Program-made: the position numbers and the translations under genes
Notes under the pieces: generated by a model
Database searches by the model: none
Seen by the model: only the letters and a program-made list of their open reading frames with translations
Told to the model about the DNA's origin: nothing
Assembly (NCBI GenBank): GCA_964457415.1
Contig: CAYWFB010000026.1
Location: forward strand, 1-22,340
Origin: Fimenecus sp964457415
GTDB lineage: Bacteria; Bacillota; Clostridia; Oscillospirales; Acutalibacteraceae
DNA length: 22,340 nucleotides
Direction: 5' to 3'
Shown: piece after piece, positions 1 through 7,468 of the stretch
How positions within the stretch are numbered: the first letter of the stretch is position 1
Layout: each line of letters begins with the position of its first letter

Positions 1-559
1 AACCCGATGTGACCATAAGGTCATATTTTTTTGCCCACATTTCAGCAATATCGTTGCTCGAATTGTGACGCGGATTTCCGTTGAAAATTTCAATTCCGTC
101 AAGGAATTTAGGATTTGTAACCTTCATTCCAACCCTGAACGGATGCGCCTGAAATACCAAAAAGCCATTTTTTTGACATAACTCATAGAATTTTCTGCTA
201 TTAAGATTGAGCAAATCCGGTGTATTGTAAAGAAAATCTTCAGTAATTCCATAAACGAGATAATCATTATCGCCCTCGCTTGTTCTGAAACGAAGCTCCA
301 TACCTAAAAGTACGGGGATTCTGCCATTTGCCGTTTTTTTAGCCGCTTTGTATCCTCTTAAAAAGAAATCAACCTTTTTCTTCCAGGGCAAAAGCTCTCT
401 GCCATATTTCATATAGGTTGATGGGCTTAAATGGTCGGTAACAACAATACCGTCATAACCCGCTTTAATATATTCTTCAACCGCATCTTCTGCTTTAACA
501 TTTGCACAATTGCTTGTGTTTTTTGTGTGAAAATGCATTTCATATAAGTACTTTTTCAA
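1..559 (-). CDS. PHP-domain metal-dependent phosphoesterase, N-terminal part (runs off the left edge)
   Basis: The minus frame is open from a TTG start at 559 to the window edge (186 codons). GAGG at 567-570 sits 7 nt before the TTG, and no ATG lies earlier, so TTG is the likely start. The translation begins MKKYLYEMHFHTKNTSNCAN and carries the ordered metal-site blocks of the PHP superfamily: HFHT near residue 9, VVTDH near residue 42, GMELRF near residue 88 and QAHPFR near residue 136. The segment EIFNGNPRH then leads to MVTSG, where the family's final GSDAH motif would follow beyond the edge. PHP proteins hydrolyse phosphoesters (nucleotides, histidinol phosphate) with two or three bound metals. 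The substrate cannot be chosen here; the length and motifs fit the small stand-alone PHP group rather than DNA polymerase PHP domains. It is cytosolic, with no signal peptide. It diverges from the redox operon at 721. Confidence 0.85.
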   Translation of the reverse strand, partial: MKKYLYEMHFHTKNTSNCANVKAEDAVEEYIKAGYDGIVVTDHLSPSTYMKYGRELLPWKKKVDFFLRGYKAAKKTANGRIPVLLGMELRFRTSEGDNDYLVYGITEDFLYNTPDLLNLNSRKFYELCQKNGFLVFQAHPFRVGMKVTNPKFLDGIEIFNGNPRHNSSNDIAEMWAKKYDLMVTSG

Positions 560-592
560 GGCAATTCCTCAATTCATTTTTATATTGTTTAT

Positions 593-621
593 ATTATATA
601 CCTTTTTACCCGTAAAGTCGA
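593..621 (-). promoter_or_regulatory. Putative sigma-A promoter for the PHP gene
   Basis: Read on the minus strand, TCGACT (621-616) is followed by a 17-bp spacer and TATAAT (598-593). The -10 is perfect and the -35 matches 4 of 6 positions. It lies about 35 nt before the TTG start at 559 and back to back with the promoter for the redox operon. Confidence 0.5.
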
Positions 622-652
622 TATTTTTTTGCAAAATTACAGTATTTTATAT

Positions 653-681
653 TTGAAAAAGTGTATGATTTGTATTATTAT
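653..681 (+). promoter_or_regulatory. Putative sigma-A promoter of the transhydrogenase operon
   Basis: TTGAAA (653-658), a 17-bp spacer and TATTAT (676-681) give a good vegetative promoter. Transcription would start near 688. The SD GGAGG (710-714) then sits 6 nt before the ATG at 721. I looked for a Rex-type palindrome between 571 and 720 and found no convincing one. Confidence 0.6.
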
Positions 682-720
682 ATATAGTAGAATTTTGTAG
701 TAATTTATCGGAGGTAAATT

Positions 721-1215
721 ATGAGTTGTAACTGCAAAAATGCAAATGATTTCTCACTTCTTGAGCCTTGTCTTCAAAAGTACGCAACGGTACCGGGAAG
801 TTTAATTACAATATTACAAAATGCGCAGGAGATTTACGGCTATTTACCCGTAGATGTGATTTTGCATATCTCACAGCGTACAGGACTTAAGGTCACAAAA
901 ATAATGGGTGTTGCAACCTTTTATTCACAGTTTAGATTAGAGCCTGTGGGCAAATATCTTATAATGCTTTGTCAGGGAACTGCCTGCCATGTTAACGGCT
1001 CATTGCAGATTGAAAAAACAATCAATGAATATTTAGGAATCAAAGACGGCGAAACAACTGGCGACGGACTTTTCACACTTAAGAATGTGGCTTGCCTTGG
1101 TTGTTGCAGTTTGTCACCCGTAATGATGATTAATGACGAAACCTACGGCTCTCTCACTCCCGAGAAAGCAATCAGCATATTCAAAGAATTACAAGCAGGG
1201 GAGGAAGTAGAATGA
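721..1215 (+). CDS. NuoE-like thioredoxin-fold [2Fe-2S] subunit of an electron-bifurcating oxidoreductase
   Basis: A 164-residue protein of the NuoE/HydC family, the small [2Fe-2S] subunit that docks on a NuoF-like flavoprotein. An N-terminal helical bundle (about residues 10-75, including the family block GVATFYSQF near residue 60) precedes a thioredoxin-like ferredoxin domain. Its ligands are C84-x4-C89 and C125-x3-C129, the complete canonical set. The protein is cytosolic, with no signal peptide. The start is fixed by GGAGG 6 nt upstream. Its TGA overlaps the next ATG (ATGA at 1212-1215), so the two subunits are translationally coupled. Members serve in complex I, [FeFe] hydrogenases, formate dehydrogenases and Stn transhydrogenases; the next two genes decide between these. 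Family assignment is firm; the specific complex is inferred. Confidence 0.92.
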   Translation: MSCNCKNANDFSLLEPCLQKYATVPGSLITILQNAQEIYGYLPVDVILHISQRTGLKVTKIMGVATFYSQFRLEPVGKYLIMLCQGTACHVNGSLQIEKTINEYLGIKDGETTGDGLFTLKNVACLGCCSLSPVMMINDETYGSLTPEKAISIFKELQAGEEVE

Positions 1216-2957
1216 AAATAGCAGTGGGACAGGGCAGTTGCGGTATTGCCGCAGGTGCAATGAAAGCATATGATGCTTTAAAATCCACCCTTGATTTAAC
1301 TAAGAACGAGCTTACTGTTACCGGCTGTATCGGTATGTGCTATCTTGAACCCATCGTTGATGTTTATGCGGATGACGGACTTCACCGATTTGTAAAGGTT
1401 AACAGCGAAATAGCGGATAAAATTGCAACCGCAGTTAATAACAACAATTTGGAATCAGTAAAAGAATATGAAATATCCGACGATGATAAATCATTCCTCG
1501 ATAAGCAAACAAGAATTGCACTTCGTCATTGTGGCGTAATCAACCCCGAAATTATTGAGGATTACACCAATGACGACGGATATAAGGCACTTAATAAAGT
1601 GCTCACAACAATGTCACCCGAAGAGGTAATCGAAGAAATCAAAGCTTCTGGTCTTGCAGGTCGAGGTGGCGCAGGCTTCCCCACTTGGTTTAAGTGGAAT
1701 GCGGCGCGTCAGTCACAGGGCGAAGAAAAATACTTAATCTGTAATGCGGACGAGGGTGACCCCGGCGCATTTATGGACAGAGCTGTGATTGAGGGTGACC
1801 CTCATAATCTTATTGAGGGTATGCTGATTGGTGCTTACGCAATCGGCGCAAAAGAAGCAATTGTATATGTTCGCGCAGAATATCCTCTCGCAATCCGCAG
1901 ACTTCAGAATGCCATTGACCAAGCCCGTGAAAAAGGCTATATCGGTAAAAAAATAATGGGCACAGAATTTTCCTGTGAATTCAGAATTAAAGCGGGCGCG
2001 GGTGCATTTGTATGTGGCGAAGAAACCGCACTTATTGAGTCCCTCGAGGGCTCACGCGGAATGCCCCGTCTTAAACCCCCATTCCCCGCACAGTCGGGCT
2101 ATTGGCATAAACCATCAAATATAAATAATGTTGAAACCTTTGCAAATGTAAGTTGGATAATTCTCAACGGTGGAAACGCTTTCTCCGCGATGGGCACAGA
2201 AAACAGCAAGGGTACAAAGGTTTTTGCTCTCACAGGTAAAATCAAGCGTGGCGGACTTGTTGAAATTCCAATGGGTAAAACTCTCCGCGATGTTATTTTT
2301 GACATCGGTGGCGGAATTAAGAACGATAAAGAATTCAAAGCCGTGCAGATGGGCGGACCATCGGGCGGTTGTATTCCTGCGGAATTACTTGACACCGTAA
2401 TCGACTATAAAGCACTTTCAGCCACGGGCGCAATTATGGGCTCGGGCGGTATGGTTGTAATGGATGATAGCACCTGTATGGTAGAAATGGCTCGTTTCTT
2501 CCTTGATTTCACCGCAAAAGAATCCTGCGGTAAATGTGTGCATTGCCGACTTGGTACAAAGCGAATGCTTGAAATTCTCACAAGAATTACCGAGGGCAAC
2601 GGCAAAGAAGAGGATATTGAACTCCTTGAAGAGCTCTGTCTTGCAATCAAAGACGGTGCACTTTGTGGCTTGGGTCAGACTGCCCCAAATCCCGTGCTTA
2701 CAACCCTTAAATACTTTAAAAACGAATACATTGAACATATAGTTGATAAAAAATGTACTGCCCACGAATGTACAAATCTTCTTCGCTATGAAATCAATGC
2801 AGATGTTTGCAAGGGATGTACACTTTGCGCTAAAAAATGTCCCGTCGGTGCAATCGGCGGAACAGTTAAAGAGCCCCATATTATCAATATGGAAAAATGT
2901 ATTAAGTGCGGTAACTGTGTATCAGTATGCCGTTTTAACGCTGTGGAGGTGAAATAA
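1212..2957 (+). CDS. NuoF-like NADH-binding FMN/iron-sulfur subunit with C-terminal 2[4Fe-4S] ferredoxin (HydB/Stn type)
   Basis: The 581-residue NAD(H)- and FMN-binding subunit. In order: a thioredoxin-like N-terminal domain (about 1-85) with only C10, C39 and C43, one fewer than the usual four ligands; the NuoF flavin/NADH domain with GRGGAGFPTWFKW (about 150-162) and NADEGDPGAFMDR (about 177-189); the [4Fe-4S] site C439-x2-C442-x2-C445 plus C485; and a ferredoxin-like tail with two [4Fe-4S] motifs starting at C533 and C563. Complex I NuoF lacks this tail, whereas HydB-type bifurcating subunits have it. In such enzymes the FMN here is the proposed bifurcating flavin, passing electrons between NAD(H), ferredoxin and a second acceptor. 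GGGGAGG lies just before the ATG, which overlaps the stop of the NuoE-like gene; the next gene's TTG follows the stop directly. Confidence 0.93.
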   Translation: MKIAVGQGSCGIAAGAMKAYDALKSTLDLTKNELTVTGCIGMCYLEPIVDVYADDGLHRFVKVNSEIADKIATAVNNNNLESVKEYEISDDDKSFLDKQTRIALRHCGVINPEIIEDYTNDDGYKALNKVLTTMSPEEVIEEIKASGLAGRGGAGFPTWFKWNAARQSQGEEKYLICNADEGDPGAFMDRAVIEGDPHNLIEGMLIGAYAIGAKEAIVYVRAEYPLAIRRLQNAIDQAREKGYIGKKIMGTEFSCEFRIKAGAGAFVCGEETALIESLEGSRGMPRLKPPFPAQSGYWHKPSNINNVETFANVSWIILNGGNAFSAMGTENSKGTKVFALTGKIKRGGLVEIPMGKTLRDVIFDIGGGIKNDKEFKAVQMGGPSGGCIPAELLDTVIDYKALSATGAIMGSGGMVVMDDSTCMVEMARFFLDFTAKESCGKCVHCRLGTKRMLEILTRITEGNGKEEDIELLEELCLAIKDGALCGLGQTAPNPVLTTLKYFKNEYIEHIVDKKCTAHECTNLLRYEINADVCKGCTLCAKKCPVGAIGGTVKEPHIINMEKCIKCGNCVSVCRFNAVEVK

Positions 2958-5651
2958 TTGAGTATTACATTAACAATAGACGGCAAAAAGATAATCGCAG
3001 AAGAAGGCTTAACAATACTCAATGTTGCCACACGGAACGGAATAAAAATACCAAACCTTTGTTATGACGGCAGAGTTGAATTGTACGGTGCCTGCGGACT
3101 TTGCACAGTTGAGGCAGAGGGCAACCCCAAGCTTCTCCGCGCCTGCTCAACAAAGGTCGCAGAGGGTATGGTCGTTCATACCCAAACCGAAAGAATTAAG
3201 AAATCAAGAAAAGTAGCTCTTGAATTGTTATTATCCGACCACGACGGCGATTGTAAAGCTCCTTGCTCAAAGGCTTGCCCCGCGGGTACTGATTGTCAGG
3301 GTTATGTAGGTCTTATCGCAAACGGCGAATATACCGAGGCAGTAAAGCTTATTAAAGAAAAATTGCCCTTACCTGCATCAATCGGCAGAATTTGCCCACA
3401 TCCTTGCGAAAAACAATGTCGCCGTCAGTATGTTGACGAGCCTGTTTCAATCGCATTCCTCAAAAGCTTTGTGGGCGATATTGACTTGAACGGTAATACA
3501 TATATACCCGAAATTGAGCCCGATACAAATAAAAGTGTGGCAATCATCGGTGGCGGTCCCGCAGGACTTACCGCGGCGTATTTTCTCCGTCAGAAAGGTC
3601 ATAGCGTAACAATTTTTGAGCAGATGGAAAAAATGGGCGGAATGCTCCGCTATGGTATTCCCGAATACCGACTTCCCAAAGCAGTTCTCGATAAAGAAAT
3701 CAAGCTTATTGAGAATATGGGCGTTACACTCAAAAATAACATAAATATCGGCAAAGACATTACATTTGACGAAATAAAGAATAATCACGATGCAACCCTT
3801 GTTGCAATCGGCGCTTGGAACAGCAGTAAAATGCACGTTCAAGGCGAGGATTTAGAGGGTGTATGGGGTGGCATTGACTTGCTCCGCGAGGTTGCTCTCA
3901 GCAACAAAGTGAATTTAGGCAAAAATGTGGCAGTTTGCGGTGGCGGTAATACTGCTATGGACGCTTGTCGTACTGCTATTCGCCTTGGCGCTGAAAATGT
4001 TTATGTAATCTATCGCCGTACAAAAGACGAAATGCCCGCCGACCCTCAGGAAATTCTTGAATCTGAAGAAGAGGACGTAATTTACAAATATCTTACAAAT
4101 CCAATAGAATTCACAGGTGAAAACGGAAAACTCAGCGGGGTAATTCTTCAAAAAATGATGTTGGGTGAGCCCGACGAAAGCGGTCGTAGACGTCCCGTAG
4201 CAATCGAGGGCGAAACAGAAGAAATCAAGCTCGATTCCGTTATTATGGCAATCGGTCAATACCCAAATCTTAACGGTTTTGAAACCCTTGAAGCAACTCG
4301 CAGAAATACAATTTCAGCGGATGAAAGCCGTTTTACAACATCAGTTGACGGTGTGTTCGCAGTTGGTGATGCAACAAATAAGGGTGCCGATATTGCAATT
4401 GCCGCAATCGGCGAAGCGCAAAAGGCATCAGTAGTCATCGACCGTTACTTAAACGGCGAAACAGTAGGTTACAAAAAGCCATATTTTGTTGAGCGTAACA
4501 ATACGGATATTGACTATTCAGTATTCGATAAGGCTCCACGCGCCCCAATGCCCCATATGAGCCCCGCCGACAGAAAAACTAACTTCAAAGAGGTTAACTT
4601 TGGCTTTTCTGAAGAACAAGCAAAGCGTGAGGCTATGCGTTGTCTTGAATGTGGTTGTCACGATTATTACGAATGTAAGCTTATTTCTTATGCAAATGAT
4701 TATAATGTTAAACCATCAAGATTTGCGGGGGAGAAGCACCACAGAAACACCGAAAACGCAAACGATTTAATTGCCCGCAATACCGATAAATGCATTCTGT
4801 GCGGACTTTGTGTTCGTGTGTGCGAAGAGGTTATGGGTAAAGCCGCAATCGGACTTATAGGACGAGGTTTCAATACAATTGTTGAGCCCGAGCTTGGTAA
4901 AAACCTTGCTGATACAGATTGTATATCCTGCGGTCAGTGTGTGGCACTTTGCCCCACGGGTGCACTTCGCGAGAAAACACCCATGACAAAGAGCGTTCCC
5001 GTTCAAGAAAAATCCTGCGTAAGCATCTGCACAAATTGCTCAAATCTTTGCTCTGCGGATTATCGTTATATCGGCTCAACAGTTACAAGAGCATTACCAA
5101 CAGAAAAAGGTATTCTCTGTAAAGGCGGTCGATTTGGTGTTCTTAACGATAAAACCGAGAATAAAATCGGAAATCTTGAAGCACTTGAAAACAAGAATTT
5201 CGCAATAGTTGTGGGTGGCAGAATTTCAGCAGAAACTGCATATATCCTCAAAAAATATGCAGAAGAGAATAATGCAGAAATCTTTACAACCGCAACCGAA
5301 ACAGATGCAAATTACTATGCACTTGCAAAGCTCGGCTACAAAGAATTCAAAGCTTTACCCGAAAATGCAGATGCAGTTCTTCTTGTGAATACAAGCATTG
5401 ACACAACCGCCGAAAAGGTTGAATTTCACATTTCACCTTACTGTGAAAACGGAACATATTTCGATAAATACGGCAATAAAAAATTGCAAAAAGCCTTTAT
5501 TGGTAAAGCAACGAGCTTTGCAGAATTGATAAATTTAAAGCTTGAAAATCCCTGTGAAAATATTTCTGCAGAAGCCGAAAATGCAGTCAATGCAGTTTCA
5601 ACGGGCAAAGTAACCAATGAAGAAATAATCGCAATCAGTAAATTGTTTTAA
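2958..5651 (+). CDS. Fused [2Fe-2S] / GltD-like NAD(P)H-FAD / 2[4Fe-4S] subunit with remnant molybdopterin domain (Stn-like transhydrogenase)
   Basis: An 897-residue composite protein. Residues 1-80: NuoG-type plant ferredoxin domain (YGACGLC). About 95-180: Cys-rich helical iron-sulfur region typical of GltD/NfnB. About 194-515: two-Rossmann FAD and NAD(P)H domain, with IIGGGPAG at 196-203, CGGGNTAMDA near 325 and the FAD-closing AVGDATNKGADIA near 470. From C612 and C655: two [4Fe-4S] motifs. From C687: C-x3-C-x2-C-x3-C and LCKGGRFG, as in the [4Fe-4S] domain of molybdopterin oxidoreductases. The remaining ~165 residues are far too short for a catalytic molybdopterin domain. No H-cluster motifs are present, so it is not a hydrogenase. 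With the two preceding genes it fits an NADPH-linked, electron-bifurcating transhydrogenase. TTG at 2958 follows the upstream stop directly, with GGAGGTG 6 nt before it. Confidence 0.88.
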   Translation: MSITLTIDGKKIIAEEGLTILNVATRNGIKIPNLCYDGRVELYGACGLCTVEAEGNPKLLRACSTKVAEGMVVHTQTERIKKSRKVALELLLSDHDGDCKAPCSKACPAGTDCQGYVGLIANGEYTEAVKLIKEKLPLPASIGRICPHPCEKQCRRQYVDEPVSIAFLKSFVGDIDLNGNTYIPEIEPDTNKSVAIIGGGPAGLTAAYFLRQKGHSVTIFEQMEKMGGMLRYGIPEYRLPKAVLDKEIKLIENMGVTLKNNINIGKDITFDEIKNNHDATLVAIGAWNSSKMHVQGEDLEGVWGGIDLLREVALSNKVNLGKNVAVCGGGNTAMDACRTAIRLGAENVYVIYRRTKDEMPADPQEILESEEEDVIYKYLTNPIEFTGENGKLSGVILQKMMLGEPDESGRRRPVAIEGETEEIKLDSVIMAIGQYPNLNGFETLEATRRNTISADESRFTTSVDGVFAVGDATNKGADIAIAAIGEAQKASVVIDRYLNGETVGYKKPYFVERNNTDIDYSVFDKAPRAPMPHMSPADRKTNFKEVNFGFSEEQAKREAMRCLECGCHDYYECKLISYANDYNVKPSRFAGEKHHRNTENANDLIARNTDKCILCGLCVRVCEEVMGKAAIGLIGRGFNTIVEPELGKNLADTDCISCGQCVALCPTGALREKTPMTKSVPVQEKSCVSICTNCSNLCSADYRYIGSTVTRALPTEKGILCKGGRFGVLNDKTENKIGNLEALENKNFAIVVGGRISAETAYILKKYAEENNAEIFTTATETDANYYALAKLGYKEFKALPENADAVLLVNTSIDTTAEKVEFHISPYCENGTYFDKYGNKKLQKAFIGKATSFAELINLKLENPCENISAEAENAVNAVSTGKVTNEEIIAISKLF

Positions 5652-5654
5652 CAA

Positions 5655-5684
5655 AAATGCTCACATCCTTTGATGTGGGCATTT
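5655..5684 (+). terminator. Intrinsic-type terminator after the transhydrogenase operon
   Basis: A 13-bp stem (5655-5667 with 5672-5684, one G-T pair) closes a CTTT loop 3 nt after the stop codon. The T run is only the ATTT of the arm followed by GTAAATTATA, so termination may be incomplete. Confidence 0.7.
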
Positions 5685-5715
5685 GTAAATTATATGTTAA
5701 AATCCCTTGATTTTC

Positions 5716-5744
5716 TTGCCAATTCAAAAGAACTGTGATATTAT
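5716..5744 (+). promoter_or_regulatory. Putative extended -10 promoter of the metF operon
   Basis: TTGCCA (5716-5721), a 17-bp spacer and TATTAT (5739-5744), with TGA just before the -10 as an extended element. Transcription would begin near 5751, giving a 5' leader of only about 10 nt before the ATG at 5762, with GGTGAT as a weak SD. Confidence 0.55.
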
Positions 5745-5761
5745 TTTTATGGTGATTAAGT

Positions 5762-6619
5762 ATGAGGATAACAGAAAAATTAACAGTTAAAGACCGCTTG
5801 ATTTCATTCGAGGTTTTTCCGCCAAAAACAGATTCTGCCTTTGACAGTATTGAACGCTCTGTTCGCGAGCTTGCGGCGTTTAACCCCGATTTTATGAGCG
5901 TTACCTATGGTGCGGGTGGCGGAACTTCACGGTACACCACAAAAATTGCATCGCTTATAAAGAACCGTCTTGATACAACTGCTCTCGCACATTTAACCTG
6001 TGCCTCAACTCCCAAAGCAACAATAGAGCAAATCCTTGATACACTTAAAGAAAATCATATTGACAATATCCTTGCAATGCGTGGTGATATTCCTCAAAAC
6101 TTTGTAAAGCCACAGGGCGAATATTACACCTACGCTTACGAGCTTATTACAAAAATCAAAGACTACGGCTATTTTGACATCGGCGGTGCTTGTTATCCTG
6201 AATGTCACCCCGAATGTGAAAGTCTTGAAAAAGATATTGAAAACCTTAAAAATAAGGTTGATTGCGGTGTTGACTTCCTTATTACACAGCTTTTTTACAA
6301 TAACGAGTTGTTTTATTCCTTTATGGATAAAATAAGAAACAAGGGCGTTTCTGTCCCCGTATTCGCAGGCATAATGCCCCTCACAAATATTAAACAGCTT
6401 GACCGCATTACTTGTCTTTCGGGTACAGCAATTCCCGACGAAATGAAAGATTTCATTGAAAAATATAAAGATAATCCCGAAGAACTCGAAAAAGCAGGTC
6501 TTGATTTTGCAACAAAGCAAATAAATCAGCTTATAGATAACGGCGTAGAGGGTATTCACATCTACACAATGAATAAACCCCACGTTGCAAAAACAATTTT
6601 GAAAGGTATTCCAAGATAA
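5762..6619 (+). CDS. metF: Methylenetetrahydrofolate reductase
   Basis: A 285-residue single-domain MetF, close to the 296 residues of the E. coli enzyme. It reduces 5,10-methylene-THF to 5-methyl-THF on a (beta/alpha)8 barrel with bound FAD. Family blocks are in order: FEVFPPKTD near residue 18 (the E is the conserved acidic residue), FMSVTYGAGGGTSRYT near 45, AHLTCASTPK near 75, NILAMRGDIP near 100, GGACYPECHPE near 142, DFLITQLFYN near 172 and VFAGIMPLTN near 200. The protein is cytosolic. In the cell it would feed methionine synthesis or, in acetogens, the methyl branch of the Wood-Ljungdahl pathway; no metV-like or methyltransferase gene is adjacent. It has its own promoter, and the next gene begins 3 nt after its stop. 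Confidence 0.95.
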   Translation: MRITEKLTVKDRLISFEVFPPKTDSAFDSIERSVRELAAFNPDFMSVTYGAGGGTSRYTTKIASLIKNRLDTTALAHLTCASTPKATIEQILDTLKENHIDNILAMRGDIPQNFVKPQGEYYTYAYELITKIKDYGYFDIGGACYPECHPECESLEKDIENLKNKVDCGVDFLITQLFYNNELFYSFMDKIRNKGVSVPVFAGIMPLTNIKQLDRITCLSGTAIPDEMKDFIEKYKDNPEELEKAGLDFATKQINQLIDNGVEGIHIYTMNKPHVAKTILKGIPR

Positions 6620-6622
6620 TTT

Positions 6623-7468
6623 ATGTTTGGATATGTAACTGTTTATAAACCCGAACTCAAAATTAAAGAATACGAAGCCTATAAGGGTGTTTATTGTACG
6701 CTCTGCAAGGAAATGGGCAAGGAATACGGCATTCTTTCCCGCTTTCTTTTAAGCTATGACGGTGCATTTTATGTGATGTATAAATTAGGTCTTTCGGGCG
6801 ATAACATTTGTGTAAAGAACTCCCGTTGTACCTTTAATCCCTGCAAAAAATGTATGAAAATTACTTCAGAAAGTGATGCGTACAAGCTTGCAAGCACAAT
6901 TACTGTAGTCCTTGCGTATTTTAAGCTTGTGGACAATCTTCACGATAGCTCATTTTTTAAAAAAATGCTATTGTATCTGATTTATCCGTATTTTGCACTT
7001 CTTAAAAACAAGGCAAAGAAAAAATATCCTGAAATCTTTCAAACCGTTGAAGAAGGTATGAAAAAACAGTTTGAAATCGAGTGCGAAGAAAATCCCTTAC
7101 CTGATAAATCAGCAGACCCGACAGCCCTAATGCTTGCGTGGTTGTTTGCTTATGGCGAATGTGGTAAAAATAAAGAAAACGCAGAAAACTTCGGCTATCA
7201 TCTTGGTCGAGCAGTTTATTTTCTTGATGCCTTTGACGATTACGCCGATGATACAAAGCAAAACTCATTTAATCCCTTTAAAAATACCGAAGATATTGTT
7301 GCAGACGCGTCATTATCCATCAATCTTTCGGCAGGGGCGTTGAGCGAGGCACTTACAAATCATCAGTTTAAAAACTTTTCTCCCATAATTGAAAATGTTA
7401 TTTACGACGGGCTGAATTTTCAACTCGAAAGAATTATAAAGAAATACAGAGGTGAAGCTCTTGAATAA
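6623..7468 (+). CDS. DUF5685-type protein with Cys clusters and an Asp-rich D-x2-DD-x2-DD motif (function unknown)
   Basis: A 281-residue protein starting MFGYVTVYKPELKIKEYEAY, which I recognise as the clostridial DUF5685 pattern. There is no known enzymatic role. Visible features are a probable metal site, C25-x2-C28 with C63, C69 and C74-x2-C77; a hydrophobic helical stretch near residues 110-125 that may lie at or in a membrane; and an acidic block in predicted helix, D202-x2-D205-D206-x2-D209-D210, followed by K, N and FNPF. That block resembles the DDxxD Mg-binding motif of all-alpha prenyl-diphosphate enzymes, a resemblance rather than an assignment. The ATG is 3 nt after the metF stop with no strong SD, so translation is probably coupled. 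Its 3' end overlaps the J-like gene. Homology is recalled from the motif pattern, not searched. Confidence 0.75.
   Translation: MFGYVTVYKPELKIKEYEAYKGVYCTLCKEMGKEYGILSRFLLSYDGAFYVMYKLGLSGDNICVKNSRCTFNPCKKCMKITSESDAYKLASTITVVLAYFKLVDNLHDSSFFKKMLLYLIYPYFALLKNKAKKKYPEIFQTVEEGMKKQFEIECEENPLPDKSADPTALMLAWLFAYGECGKNKENAENFGYHLGRAVYFLDAFDDYADDTKQNSFNPFKNTEDIVADASLSINLSAGALSEALTNHQFKNFSPIIENVIYDGLNFQLERIIKKYRGEALE

Noticed and set aside
2418..2879. Minus-strand 153-codon frame inside the NuoF-like gene
   Set aside because: It is antisense to clear iron-sulfur motifs and has no SD or family resemblance.
721..5651. HydABC-type [FeFe] hydrogenase
   Set aside because: None of the H-cluster binding motifs is present in the large subunit; the catalytic domain is replaced by a GltD-like NAD(P)H-FAD module.
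721..5651. Respiratory complex I fragment
   Set aside because: No membrane subunits, and the NuoF-like protein carries the ferredoxin tail of bifurcating enzymes.
6005..6583. Minus-strand 192-codon frame inside metF
   Set aside because: Long only because of metF codon usage; Cys/Phe-rich nonsense composition and no SD.
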